A DNA stretch of 64,000 bases from Mariniphaga sp041687255 (GTDB taxonomy: Bacteria; Bacteroidota; Bacteroidia; Bacteroidales; Prolixibacteraceae): contig JAWLCL010000001.1 in assembly GCA_041687255.1 (NCBI GenBank), positions 124,001 through 188,000 on the forward strand, in the 5' to 3' direction. Below, piece after piece: positions 15,730-25,319 of the stretch (its first letter is position 1; each line of letters begins with the position of its first letter). The notes under the pieces are model-generated. The model saw nothing but the letters and a program-made list of their open reading frames with translations. It was not told the DNA's origin and searched no databases. A program made the translations under genes and the position numbers.

Positions 15730-16476
15730 TTACTGATTTTGAATATTAGCTGTAGCTTTATTAGTCAGCACAGCATCTTCCATTATCACCTCATAAAAAT
15801 ATCCTGAGCCAAAATCTTTATCAAGTGTGATTTTACCTTTGAAGCTGACTTCATCATTAACTTCCGCCACATCTTGTGAGGTAATTGTTAAATCGTATTT
15901 GCCGTTACTGTCGGTTCCGTCCTGTATGTGAACCCAGTTCTTCCCCATTATCTCCTTGTTCACTTTAACCACTACGCCTCTGATTTCAACTTCCTTGTCG
16001 GCGTATTGATTTTTGTCTTCAAAGATTTGTGCAATAGTTAACTCATCACCTGATTTTTCGAGGCTGATGCTGCTTTTCTTGCCGGTTTCAATTTTACCTG
16101 AATGAGCTCCGCCCATCATATCTCCCATGCCGTGCATTCCGGTTGCCGGATGGTTCATTATGGGATTTGTGCTGACTTGATTTACAAAATAAATGACATC
16201 GAAGGTGCGATCAAGGTCCTTACTGTGAAAATTAGTCATCTGCATTGCTTCATCGTAATATAAAACATCACCCACCTGTACATCCCGTTTGGTTACTGCC
16301 ATCCACTTCTCATCAGAGTTTTCCTTAACTTTCAAATAGGTATATCCCGAAGCCTGTACTACTTCAGCGACTTCAAACACGCGCTCGTTACCTACTGCCG
16401 CCTGCTCCGTCTGGTTATTTTTTCTTACACATGATGTAACAACCAGTACAACTGCTATAATCAGATAAATCCTCAT
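15730..16476 (-). CDS. Lipoprotein with NrfJ-like and OB-fold domains
   Basis: A 248-residue lipoprotein; lipobox VTSC at residues 13-16. The first domain (about 35-105) resembles NrfJ-like proteins: ASGYTYLKVKENSDEKWMAV, VGDVLYYDEAMQMTNFHSKDLDRTFDVIYFV. A Met/His/Gly-rich linker follows (MNHPATGMHGMGDMMGGAHSG, about 106-127), which could bind a metal such as copper. The C-terminal domain (about 145-235) has an OB-fold look (KEVEIRGVVVKVN, GKNWVHIQDGT, NDEVSFKGKITLD). NrfJ-type proteins have been tied to nitrite reductase or metal handling, but no such genes are nearby. It has its own well-formed promoter. Confidence 0.75.
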   Translation of the reverse strand: MRIYLIIAVVLVVTSCVRKNNQTEQAAVGNERVFEVAEVVQASGYTYLKVKENSDEKWMAVTKRDVQVGDVLYYDEAMQMTNFHSKDLDRTFDVIYFVNQVSTNPIMNHPATGMHGMGDMMGGAHSGKIETGKKSSISLEKSGDELTIAQIFEDKNQYADKEVEIRGVVVKVNKEIMGKNWVHIQDGTDSNGKYDLTITSQDVAEVNDEVSFKGKITLDKDFGSGYFYEVIMEDAVLTNKATANIQNQ

Positions 16477-16508
16477 TTTCTTCGTTTTAAATTTATTTTA
16501 ACACAGGG

Positions 16509-16538
16509 CAAATTTAATTAAAATAGCAGCACTGCAAA
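16509..16538 (-). promoter_or_regulatory. Promoter of the NrfJ-like lipoprotein (TTTG - 18 nt - TAAATTTG)
   Basis: On the minus strand TTTG (complement of 16535-16538) and TAAATTTG (complement of 16509-16516) are separated by 18 nt, the same spacing as the rpsO promoter. The leader would be about 25-30 nt. Confidence 0.6.
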
Positions 16539-16647
16539 TTCTCAGTTAAATATTAAATTTTTTTAATAAATGGATTAATAATTAAAAATAATGCTGTCCG
16601 ATTTTGGCTTTTTCCCGGTTCTTCTTCCTATATCAGGCATTTGCCTA

Positions 16648-16678
16648 TTGGTTTTCAATTCCTTTTAGTCTATATTTG
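16648..16678 (+). promoter_or_regulatory. Promoter of the 1319-residue membrane protein (TTG - 20 nt - TATATTTG)
   Basis: TTG at 16648-16650 and an exact -7 box TATATTTG at 16671-16678. The box ends 25 nt before the ATG at 16704. Confidence 0.5.
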
Positions 16679-16703
16679 TTAATACACCCAATGACCTAAT
16701 GCG

Positions 16704-19700
16704 ATGAAACACAGGTCTTATAAGAACACAAATCTGATAGTATGGATTGTTATTATTCTTGGATTCTCCTTCCTGTATTTCTCTTACTTTTTTGTTTACA
16801 TTCCAGGTCAGGAAGCCCGGTTGAAGCAAAGGGCCTTCCGGATATTAAAAGAATACGGAAGTAACATATCGGATAAGCACAACTATTTTTCAAATCATTT
16901 TAAAAATTATGTACTTTTTTACGGAATCAAGCATTATGGCTTTGAGAAAGCTTTTAAAAATGTTGAATCGATAAATAAAGAAGTCTATGATATCATTGAT
17001 GATTTATTTGAAGTTATAACTGATAGTGCTTCTTTCGAAAAAAAGGAAATACCCGATTCGTTTCAGATTGCCGGTAACCAGATGTATCTTCAGTTTCATA
17101 AAAAAATTGCAGAGAAGAATAATGCCAAAATTGACAGTCTGATAAAAGTAAATGTTAAAAATACCCTAAGAAAAAATGGTTTGTTGATAAATATCCCGGT
17201 TAACCTGTTTATGGATGGGCTGAAATTTGACCACCTCTTCGAGAACATTGTCCTGTTTGATAGTTTGGAGGTTTTTTACAATTCAAATGAGGATGTGTTA
17301 ATCGATATTAATTACCCCGAAGCATTGTGCGACAGTATTGAGGGTATGCAGGGTGGTACCTATCTAAAACTGGATGTAAGGGGGGAGAATAAGCACGTGA
17401 TGATAATGCCGGTGCATTTTATTGCTAAAAAGTTTTTCCTTGCCGGTTTTATACCCGATACCAAATACAGGGATATAACCCGAACAATAAATAGTCAGTT
17501 GTTGATATTCCTGGCCGGAATCCTGCTACTGGTTCTTATTGGAATGCCTGTATTAAAAGTTATCTTTTTAAGTCCAAATGAACGCCTGAAGGCAGTAGAT
17601 GCAAGTAGCAGCGTTTTTTCTGCAGTATTAGGCACAGGTTTATTAATCTTGTTATCAATAAGTTTTATCAAACAACAATTTTCCGACAGTTTATCCTCCG
17701 GGAGCAGGATTCAACTGGTTTCAGATTTACTTTATTCGAATGTTAAATCCGACATCAATTCAATAAAACAACTTTACTGTTCAATAAATGATTTAGCTCT
17801 TAAAAGAAATAAACAGGCATGCAGCGGAAGCATTGTTTTATCAGGGGTTGATCCCATATTGTCGGAACTTGTTGATAGTCATTTAGTAAGAAATGGAAAT
17901 TTCCTTCAGGACAGTTTAATGAAAGACAAGTTTAGTGCTTATAATATCAAGTTAAACAGCGGCAGTAAATTTTTAAGATATCCTAACCTGCATAGCCCTT
18001 TCCCGTTGAATGAGATCTTACTGGTAAACGATTCCGGGAAAATATCAAAAGCCATTACAAGAACACCTTTCTCCGATTTGGTTGAAATCGACTTAAGTGA
18101 ACGAAATTATTATACCAACATTAAAGACACCAGTTTGGCCTGGGTTTCAAGAAATAACTACAAGTATTACATTGAATCCATACAATCATACAATACAGGA
18201 AAGGGAGAAACTGCCATATCATTCTATACCACAGCATTCGACAGTGCAGTGCCGGTGCTTGCCATTACTTCAGTTATTCCTTCGTTGTATTACCAGGTCG
18301 TACCCAAAGATGTGGAATTTTTGGTAGTAGACGATAAGGGCAATGTGCTTTATCATTCCATAAAATCAAAAAACCTTCATGAAAACTTTTTGGAAGAGTG
18401 TGAATTGGATTACAGGCTGACAAAGGCAGTTGATTTACGGATAGAAGATAAGTTCGAGCTGGATTACAACGGTAAAAAATGGCTGGCAAGAATTCTACCT
18501 TTTGAGGATACTCCTCTGTTTCACATTACTTTAATTGATCAAAGTCCTGTAAATAATAAAAATGCAAGGGTGTTCCTTTTTTCCTTTTACTTTTTTGTTG
18601 TTTCAATTCTACTTTTATTGATCGCCATTCTCATTAAAAGGTGGATTTTTCCTGCCAGACAAGAGAATGGGTTCTCCTGGTTTTTAATGTGGCTTAATTT
18701 TCAGTATGTTAAGCACAAACAATATAAAAAGTTGATTGGTCTTCTGGTATTATCAGTGATTCTGCAGGTGGCCGGAATATTTTCTCTGGAAAATCCACTT
18801 TCTGTTTTGTTTTACCAGTTCTTTTTTATGGTATATGTCCTGTACATCAGTATGCTGGTTTTGAAAAGACAAGAAATCAGTAACAAACATTTTAATTATG
18901 GAATACTGTTCATCCTTGGTATTCTCCTGATTCAGATTTTATTGTCGTGGACTATTGATTTAATGAATAAACTGATGTTTTTGGGAGTCGTTTTTCTGAT
19001 AGTCGTTTATGTAACAAAAGGAGTACTTGTAAATTTAGAGGATGACGAGGAGGGAGTGAAGCTGGGCATAAAGAAAAAACAAAATTTTTACCTGCTTTAT
19101 TTATTTCTTTTGCTTTCAAATCTTGCTGTAGTACCTGTAATTCAGCTTTATTTTTCTGTTAAAAACACAGAGGACAGGCTTTGGCAACAGGAACAAATGT
19201 TTAAGGTCGCAAATGACAATATAGCATTGAAATTGCAATATGAGGATCATAAAGCTCCATGGTTTGAAAAGATTCAGGGAAACAATATCGATTATATGAA
19301 AGTTTCCTATGAATCCCCGCCCGATGAACCCGAAGATACGGCATTGATAACCAATTCAGATAAAATCTATTCAAGTTTATACGATCCCATAACGAAAGGC
19401 TATTTTCCCCTGGAATTATTCAAAGGTAGAAACTATACCAACGAATGGGAATTAAGCGATTCGATAATTTACACTAAGGCAGGAAAAGAGGGAGCAGTAA
19501 AAGTTATTTCTGGTGGAAAAGCAGGTGCTGATTACCTTCTGCTGATATCTGTTATAGTAATTGCCTGCATTTTAATTTTAGGATTTATAGGGTTGCTGCT
19601 GAAATTTCTGGCAACTGTAATTTTTAACCTGCACCCTCAAAAGAACCCCGAAGAAGATAAAGAATGGAGTGAAGTTATTACAAATCCGGAGAATAGGCGT

Positions 19701-20663
19701 ATCCTGCTGAAAGCGTTCAACGGTGATTGTTATTTCAGAAAGTCTGCTGATTTTCTTTACGCCAATAATGAAAAAGCTTCAGCTAAAAAGAAGGATTCAG
19801 ATCGTAAACCGGTCTTTATTTCTCAGATACTTGATGGTGAAGTAAAACTTCAGGAAGTGCTGAATTCTCAACCTGTAATCTGGTTGAGTGGAATCGACAA
19901 TTACATCTATCAAATCGACAAACACGAATCATTGCTTTCAACTATAATGCAGGTAAACCGAAATTCTGAGAAAAGAGTTGTTGTGGATTTGCCGTTTGAT
20001 ATCGAATTAATAAATGAATATTACGACGAATACATCAGTGAAAATGAACTAAAAACCGAATTTACTGCTCAGCTTTTTGAATTAAGGAAAAGGTGGAATC
20101 ATGTGTTTAGAAATTACTATGAATACAATGGATACATTGATTTAAAATCGCACAAAAAAGCTGAAAAGGAGACAATGAATTATAAAAGGGAGAATTTGAA
20201 CATCGATGAATGCATTCCGGAATTAAAAGCTGCTCCTGAATTGAGATTTAATTTAATTTGGGCAAACCTGACCAGCAAAGAAAAGATTACATTGTATGAT
20301 CTTGCTGATGATGGTTTATTAAATCGTAAAAATAAAACCACCATAAAAAATTTAATTGATAAAGGATTGATAGTTTCAAACGGCAACCTGAAGCTATTTT
20401 CCGATAAATTCAGAGAATATGTACTGAAGCAGCTTACGCCATCAAAAATCAAAACAATAGAAAGGGACCTTGGACTAAAAGGGCAATGGAGAAACATCCG
20501 TTACCTGATTTTGTTGATATTAATTCCTTTGGGCGCCTTTATATTTATGTCACAGGGAATTTCGATGGAGAAAATATTTGGTATAATAGGCGGGGCACTC
20601 GCTGCAATTACAGGTCTGTTGCGCTTGTTCGATACAAGTACATTCAAAAATTCTGCATCTTAG
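16704..20663 (+). CDS. Large polytopic membrane protein with extracytoplasmic Cache-like domains
   Basis: 1319 residues, not assignable to a named family. Layout: membrane span 13-33; periplasmic part to about 260; spans about 265-290 and 302-322; a second periplasmic part (about 325-635) with double-Cache features (ILLVNDSGKIS, DLSERNYYTNI, YIESIQSYNTGKGETAISFY, FLVVDDKGNVLYHS); a cluster of about seven spans (about 637-820); a third periplasmic loop (about 825-945); a span near 950-975; then about 290 cytosolic residues. The cytosolic part has no kinase, GGDEF or methyl-accepting signature; it contains a winged-helix-like stretch (YDLADDGLLNRKNKT, LIDKGLIVSNGNLKLF, about 1190-1240) before two final spans. 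Best described as a sensor-like protein of unknown output. Monocistronic. Confidence 0.8.
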   Translation: MKHRSYKNTNLIVWIVIILGFSFLYFSYFFVYIPGQEARLKQRAFRILKEYGSNISDKHNYFSNHFKNYVLFYGIKHYGFEKAFKNVESINKEVYDIIDDLFEVITDSASFEKKEIPDSFQIAGNQMYLQFHKKIAEKNNAKIDSLIKVNVKNTLRKNGLLINIPVNLFMDGLKFDHLFENIVLFDSLEVFYNSNEDVLIDINYPEALCDSIEGMQGGTYLKLDVRGENKHVMIMPVHFIAKKFFLAGFIPDTKYRDITRTINSQLLIFLAGILLLVLIGMPVLKVIFLSPNERLKAVDASSSVFSAVLGTGLLILLSISFIKQQFSDSLSSGSRIQLVSDLLYSNVKSDINSIKQLYCSINDLALKRNKQACSGSIVLSGVDPILSELVDSHLVRNGNFLQDSLMKDKFSAYNIKLNSGSKFLRYPNLHSPFPLNEILLVNDSGKISKAITRTPFSDLVEIDLSERNYYTNIKDTSLAWVSRNNYKYYIESIQSYNTGKGETAISFYTTAFDSAVPVLAITSVIPSLYYQVVPKDVEFLVVDDKGNVLYHSIKSKNLHENFLEECELDYRLTKAVDLRIEDKFELDYNGKKWLARILPFEDTPLFHITLIDQSPVNNKNARVFLFSFYFFVVSILLLLIAILIKRWIFPARQENGFSWFLMWLNFQYVKHKQYKKLIGLLVLSVILQVAGIFSLENPLSVLFYQFFFMVYVLYISMLVLKRQEISNKHFNYGILFILGILLIQILLSWTIDLMNKLMFLGVVFLIVVYVTKGVLVNLEDDEEGVKLGIKKKQNFYLLYLFLLLSNLAVVPVIQLYFSVKNTEDRLWQQEQMFKVANDNIALKLQYEDHKAPWFEKIQGNNIDYMKVSYESPPDEPEDTALITNSDKIYSSLYDPITKGYFPLELFKGRNYTNEWELSDSIIYTKAGKEGAVKVISGGKAGADYLLLISVIVIACILILGFIGLLLKFLATVIFNLHPQKNPEEDKEWSEVITNPENRRILLKAFNGDCYFRKSADFLYANNEKASAKKKDSDRKPVFISQILDGEVKLQEVLNSQPVIWLSGIDNYIYQIDKHESLLSTIMQVNRNSEKRVVVDLPFDIELINEYYDEYISENELKTEFTAQLFELRKRWNHVFRNYYEYNGYIDLKSHKKAEKETMNYKRENLNIDECIPELKAAPELRFNLIWANLTSKEKITLYDLADDGLLNRKNKTTIKNLIDKGLIVSNGNLKLFSDKFREYVLKQLTPSKIKTIERDLGLKGQWRNIRYLILLILIPLGAFIFMSQGISMEKIFGIIGGALAAITGLLRLFDTSTFKNSAS

Positions 20664-20833
20664 TGTAATTTTAACTGTCGTAAAAATCAAGCTTATAAGG
20701 CTGTATGGTACTATACCTTTATTTATCAATTTGAACAGCAATGAAGTGACTGTCAACATAACCTATTTGGGCAACGAACCTACAGGAAAAAATTTATCCG
20801 GCAGAAGGAATCACCGCCTATTGAAAGGCTGCA

Positions 20834-22144
20834 TTAATTAGCAGATGCCCCTTTCTCACCACTTTGCTGATCGACCAAAAACTGTTCTTCTTTTTCCCAC
20901 TCAATTTTGTGTAATTCCATCATCAATGAATCTTTCATTGACATATATTCCTGCATCCGATCCTTATTAACAGGTTCCACCGGTGGTGCCTCCATTTTCA
21001 TCGGATCGATGGGTGTTCCGTTTTTAAACACCCTGAAATCGAGGTGCGGACCGGTTGACAAACCGGTAGAACCAACAAATCCGATTACCTGCCCCTGATT
21101 TACCCGGGCACCCTGGACAATTCCTTTTGCAAAGCCCGAAAGGTGCATGTAAACGGTTGTATACACTGAGTTGTGTTTTATTCTCAGGTAATTGCCGCCT
21201 CCATTTGCCTGATAAGCCCTTTTTATGACTGTCCCGTCTCCAATGCTCATAACCGGTGTCCCTGTTGGAGCAGCGTAATCCACTCCATGGTGGGGCCTTC
21301 TGATGCGCAACACCGGATGCATTCGCGCATGGGAAAAGCCTGAGCTGACGCGGGCATATTCCAGGGGTGCCTTCAGAAAAGCGCGGCGCAGGCTGTTGCC
21401 TTCATGGTCAAAATAATCGTACCTTTCATCCTGTAAAAAGCGGAAGGCATAATTTTCACTGCCGTAATGGTCGAACTGCACGGCATATATTTCCCCTATC
21501 CCAATCGGGATGGAATCAACATATTGTTCTTCATATATGACCCTGAACCGGTCACCTTTCTGGATAGCAAAAAAATCAATTGACCATGCAAATATATCGG
21601 AAAGCCTTATGGAAAGCATTGGATCGAGGCCATTGCCTGCAACAGCATTCCACAGCGATGATTCTATCTCGCCATGTGCGGTTTTTAACCTGGTCTCTAC
21701 CTCTTTCTCGCCTTTGTATACCTTCAGCGAATCGAATAATTCAAATACATAATAATCGATGGCTGAATTTTCATAAACGAAGTAGCGGGTTTCGTTCAGT
21801 GAATCTGCTGTCTGGAATATAGAAAAGTTACTTCCCCTTCTTATTTTTCTCACATCAAAAATATCTTTCGCCTCCCGGGCAATGCGGTCGATGGTTGCCA
21901 TACTTACTCCAAAATCACCTAAAATGTGGCTTAAATGCTGGTTGGGTTTTACCTTGCCGTCCTGTATTATAAAAGAATCGACCGGAATCCCGTATTTAAG
22001 AATTGGCGGTGTTGGGATGGAGGCAATGGTATCCATTACAATAGGTTCCCTTTTTGCTTCTTTTTTACTGTTGCATGAAGCAGAAAACAATGCAATTAAG
22101 GAAATGCTTATTAATAAAAGCGGCAGGGTTTGGTATCTTCTCAT
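20834..22144 (-). CDS. M23 family metallopeptidase lipoprotein
   Basis: A cell-wall endopeptidase of the LytM/OapA type that cleaves peptidoglycan cross-links in the periplasm. 436 residues with a lipobox (FSASC, Cys near 24). The middle region (about 60-250) carries the helical/LysM-like substrate-binding part usual for these proteins (KVKPNQHLSHILGDFGVSMATID). The catalytic zinc site is complete: HARMHPVLRIRRPHHGVDYAAP (first His and Asp, about 270-290) and GLSTGPHLDFRVFKNG (HxD His, about 365). It starts 9 nt downstream of the YitT gene stop, so the two share a transcript. Confidence 0.92.
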   Translation of the reverse strand: MRRYQTLPLLLISISLIALFSASCNSKKEAKREPIVMDTIASIPTPPILKYGIPVDSFIIQDGKVKPNQHLSHILGDFGVSMATIDRIAREAKDIFDVRKIRRGSNFSIFQTADSLNETRYFVYENSAIDYYVFELFDSLKVYKGEKEVETRLKTAHGEIESSLWNAVAGNGLDPMLSIRLSDIFAWSIDFFAIQKGDRFRVIYEEQYVDSIPIGIGEIYAVQFDHYGSENYAFRFLQDERYDYFDHEGNSLRRAFLKAPLEYARVSSGFSHARMHPVLRIRRPHHGVDYAAPTGTPVMSIGDGTVIKRAYQANGGGNYLRIKHNSVYTTVYMHLSGFAKGIVQGARVNQGQVIGFVGSTGLSTGPHLDFRVFKNGTPIDPMKMEAPPVEPVNKDRMQEYMSMKDSLMMELHKIEWEKEEQFLVDQQSGEKGASAN

Positions 22145-22153
22145 TATAATATG

Positions 22154-23032
22154 TTACAGTTTAATTTTATCAAATCCTTTTCCGTATACCCCCATTACAC
22201 TTCCCATGGTAATGAATGCCTCCGGATCTATCTCCCGTATTTTTCTGAAAATCTGGCTTGTCTCTTTTTTTCTTACCACCGACATGATGATTTTTGTATC
22301 CTCCCGGGTGTACCAGCCTTTTCCGTCCAGTATAGTAACGCCTCTTATGGCCTCTTTATTGATAAAGTCGGCAATTTTTTGATAATTTTTTGATATTATG
22401 AACATTTGCGCCGAACGGTTGGCACCGCTTAAAAAGGAATCAAGCGAATAAGCTACCACCCACATCGACACATAACCGTAAACCAGCTTTTCCGGCGATT
22501 GGAAAACAAAATACGATGAAGCAATAATAATCACATCGCAATACAGAATAATTCTTCCGGGGCTGACGTTGCGGTATTTGTTAACTATCATGGCGAAAAT
22601 GTCGGTTCCACCGGTACTTCCTCCACGTGAAAAAACCACTCCCAGGCCAATGCCTCCTGCCATTCCACCCAGTACGGCCGATAAAAATACATCATTTACA
22701 AGAGGTTCTTTAACAATGTTTTGAAAAAGTGCGAAAAACAGGGTAAGCATTAGAATGCTGTAAATGGTTTTTACACCGAAATTGGCCCCTAGAATTTTGA
22801 TGGCTATTAATACAAGAACAACATTAATTGATAGAAAGGTTACACTTACAGGAATTTTTGCAGCAAAATACAGTACAGCCCCTACGCCACTGATTCCACC
22901 TCCCGTAATTTCAGCGGGAATCAGAAAAACAACCCACCCAAGGGCAAATAACGAAAGCCCAAAGGTTATGATGACGTAATCTTTTATGGCATCTGCCAGT
23001 TTCCGGTTCATATTAAGTAATCCTGTAAACAT
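22154..23032 (-). CDS. YitT family membrane protein
   Basis: A 292-residue transporter-like protein of unknown substrate. Five or more membrane spans fill the first 190 residues, with the conserved motifs PAEITGGGISGVGAVLYF (about 39-56) and FSRGGSTGGTDIFAMIVNKY (about 130-149). The cytosolic C-terminal DUF2179 domain (about 200-292) holds IRGVTILDGKGWYTREDTKIIM, as in all YitT proteins. Two starts are possible: ATG 23032 or ATG 23011 (MNRKLADAI); the longer form is kept. First gene of a two-gene unit with the M23 peptidase. A link to cell-wall remodelling is only suggested by that neighbour. Confidence 0.9.
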   Translation of the reverse strand: MFTGLLNMNRKLADAIKDYVIITFGLSLFALGWVVFLIPAEITGGGISGVGAVLYFAAKIPVSVTFLSINVVLVLIAIKILGANFGVKTIYSILMLTLFFALFQNIVKEPLVNDVFLSAVLGGMAGGIGLGVVFSRGGSTGGTDIFAMIVNKYRNVSPGRIILYCDVIIIASSYFVFQSPEKLVYGYVSMWVVAYSLDSFLSGANRSAQMFIISKNYQKIADFINKEAIRGVTILDGKGWYTREDTKIIMSVVRKKETSQIFRKIREIDPEAFITMGSVMGVYGKGFDKIKL

Positions 23033-23328
23033 TGTAAAGAAAATAATTTTATGAAAACGGCCGCAAAAGAACGAACCGAAAAACGATTAAAAGGTGAGGA
23101 TTGTCATGAAATCTGACGGCTGTAAGCATAAGAAAAAAATAGCTGTGATGCACTATTTTAGCCCTGATGTAATCATTTGATATACTGAACGAAGGCAGGG
23201 GTGTGTCAATAAAGGAGCCGGGTTAATTCCCATGTTAATAAATCAATAAGTCGCTGAACAAAAGAAGAGTATTTTATCTTTATTGTAATGCAGCAATTAC
23301 TCCTTATAATTCATTAAAGATTAGAATC

Positions 23329-23967
23329 ATGAAAAAAGTAGGCATCATCGGGTCAGGCAATGTTGGTCAGGCGCTGGCAAAAGGTTTCGCAGCAATCGGA
23401 TATGAAACTACCCTTTCATCCAGAAATGAAGGAAAACGTAAAGAGCTGGAGCAGGAGATAAAGGACATAAAAACCGATAACCCGATTAACACGGCAAAGA
23501 ACAACGAACTGATTGTTTTTGCAGTAAAAGGATCGGAAGCAAAAAAGGCGCTGGAAGAAATCGGACCCGAAGCTCTTTCAGGAAAAACAGTTATCGACAC
23601 TACCAATCCAATCGCTGATACTGCACCTGTAAATGGAGTGCTTGTGTACTTTTCCGAAATTAATAAAAGCCTGATGGAAGAACTTCAGGCAGCAGCTCCC
23701 GGGGCTAAATTTGTTAAAGCATTCAGTTGTGTTGGCAGCCCGTTTATGGTGAATCCTCCTTTTGAATCCAGACCCACCATGTTTATTTGCGGCGATAGTG
23801 AGGAAGCAAAAAATGAAGTGACCAAAATACTGCAACAGTTTGGCTGGGATACGGAAGATATGGGCAATGTGGAAGCAGCCCGCGCCATCGAGCCGCTGGC
23901 AATACTGTGGTGCATTCCCGGACTCAGGGAGAACCGGTGGAACCATGCCCTGAAGCTTGTAAAATAA
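23329..23967 (+). CDS. NADPH-dependent oxidoreductase, F420-reductase-like Rossmann protein
   Basis: A 212-residue cytosolic protein starting with a classical dinucleotide motif (GIIGSGNVGQALAKGF, residues 5-20). Next come SSRNEGKR, which fits NADPH preference, and the VIDTTNPIAD segment (about 87-96) of the coenzyme-F420-dependent NADP reductase family (Pfam F420_oxidored). Bacteroidota normally lack F420, so the true substrate is probably another small molecule. The C-terminal helix AARAIEPLAILWCIPGL fits this group. Monocistronic; a near-consensus -7 box (TATCTTTA) precedes it but is not exact. Confidence 0.85.
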   Translation: MKKVGIIGSGNVGQALAKGFAAIGYETTLSSRNEGKRKELEQEIKDIKTDNPINTAKNNELIVFAVKGSEAKKALEEIGPEALSGKTVIDTTNPIADTAPVNGVLVYFSEINKSLMEELQAAAPGAKFVKAFSCVGSPFMVNPPFESRPTMFICGDSEEAKNEVTKILQQFGWDTEDMGNVEAARAIEPLAILWCIPGLRENRWNHALKLVK

Positions 23968-24101
23968 TCGTCCCCCAATGAATGACTAACCTTCAGCAAC
24001 TGGGTATAATGCAGGTTAAAGATGTATTGTTATTGTTGAACAATTGAGCGTTACCTGTGTATATAATTACATATCAGAGAATAATACTAAAAATTGTTGC
24101 T

Positions 24102-24524
24102 ATGTTAAAAATAAAAAATACTATCCGTTTGTTGTTCCTTGTTGTAGGTATTATTGCTTTTACCGGTTGCGGTTCAGGGCAAAAGGAAAAATCGGAAACC
24201 TCCCCGGTTCCTGAAGAAACAAGGGCAGTTCAGGCTCTCGTGGAAGAGCGGAATGAGTTGGTGGAACAAGCCAGTGCAGAATTATCCGAAGTTAATGAGA
24301 AGGTTATGAAACTTAATGAAATGATTGAAGCGAGAGGAGAGCCTCTTTCTGAAGAACTGAACAATAGGGTTGACTCTTTTGCGATTCTGCGTCAGTCCAT
24401 TAATGAACGTGTTGGTCTGATTGAAAACGTGTCGGTAGATGACTGGGAAATATTCAGGGAGAGGCTGGAAGCTGATCTGGAGGAAGCGAATGAGGATATT
24501 GAAGAAATAATGCAGGAACTATAG
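24102..24524 (+). CDS. Small lipoprotein, tandem paralogue A
   Basis: 140 residues from the ATG at 24102; an in-frame GTG at 24057 would prepend 15 residues and spoil the signal peptide. Lipobox FTGC (Cys at about 24) is followed by GSGQKEKSE and a Pro/Glu linker, then an acidic coiled-coil-like helix pair (VEERNELVEQASAELSEVNE, MKLNEMIEARGEPLSEELNN) and the end motif ENVSVDDWEIFRERLEADLE. Length, layout and the last motif are shared with the next gene, showing a tandem duplication. Function unknown; an envelope-anchored helical protein. Confidence 0.8.
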   Translation: MLKIKNTIRLLFLVVGIIAFTGCGSGQKEKSETSPVPEETRAVQALVEERNELVEQASAELSEVNEKVMKLNEMIEARGEPLSEELNNRVDSFAILRQSINERVGLIENVSVDDWEIFRERLEADLEEANEDIEEIMQEL

Positions 24525-24816
24525 ATCATGTTAAGGGCCCTGTTTCCAAAAAAAGCGTTCGGATTTAAACCCGGAGGTAAAAATACAGCATTGAAAGTTT
24601 AGTCCATTAAGCTAAAATGATGATGTGCATTGCCTTGCTTCGGGGAGGCTTGCCGGAATGTGCTCTGAAGCTAATCATTTGAAACCTGGTGCTTTATTTT
24701 TATTTTTATGAAAAATGGATTCATAATTGGAGGTTAAATGTTGTTGTTTTTTATAACAACCTTTGCAGATAATCGTATACTCTGTAACTAGTAAAAAAAA
24801 TCCAAAATTTGAAACC

Positions 24817-25239
24817 ATGTCAAAATTAAGTAACCTTATCAGCTTGCTGCTTGTTTGTTTTTGCCTGATTGGTTTTACCGGTTGCGGCACCGGGCAGCAA
24901 AAAAACAGTGACACCCCGGCAGAAACAGTTGACCCCGAAATGTTAAAGGCATTTCAGCAGGAACAGCTGGATTTGATGCAAAAAGCCAATACCCAAATGT
25001 CGGAACTCAACCAAAAAATTCTTGAGCTGAACGATAAGATTAAAACAAGGAAGGCAAAACTTTCCGATGAACAAAACCAGCTTATTGATACATTTGAAAA
25101 AAAACGTGCATCAATGAATCAGCGCAGGCATCAGATTAAAAACGTGTCGTACAACGACTGGGAAACATTTAAAAATAAATTTGAAGCAGACCTGGAGAAT
25201 TGCTGTGCAGATATTGATAAGCTTTTGGCAGAACTTTAG
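24817..25239 (+). CDS. Small lipoprotein, tandem paralogue B
   Basis: Exactly 140 residues from ATG 24817, like its neighbour; an upstream in-frame TTG at 24763 is rejected because it would precede the signal peptide by 18 polar residues. Lipobox FTGC, then GTGQQKNSD, and helices rich in Gln/Lys (LMQKANTQMSELNQKILELN, KIKTRKAKLSDEQNQLID) ending in KNVSYNDWETFKNKFEADLE. Against paralogue A the helices are far more basic while the signal region and the NVSxxDWExFxxxxEADLE end are kept. The 292-nt gap between them suggests separate promoters; only an imperfect -7 box (AACCTTTG near 24758) is seen. Confidence 0.8.
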   Translation: MSKLSNLISLLLVCFCLIGFTGCGTGQQKNSDTPAETVDPEMLKAFQQEQLDLMQKANTQMSELNQKILELNDKIKTRKAKLSDEQNQLIDTFEKKRASMNQRRHQIKNVSYNDWETFKNKFEADLENCCADIDKLLAEL

Positions 25240-25265
25240 GTTTTGATTATACCCATAATTGCATG

Positions 25266-25298
25266 AAAAAACCGGGCGCCTTCAGGCAACCGGTTTTT
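25266..25298. terminator. Bidirectional terminator between lipoprotein B and sucD
   Basis: Stem aaaaaccgg (25267-25275) with ccggttttt (25290-25298), with a small inner hairpin gcc-ttca-ggc. A-run on one side and T-run on the other make it usable from both strands, ending both convergent transcripts. Confidence 0.8.
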
Positions 25299-25319
25299 CT
25301 GTGACTATCGTTTCAGAAA

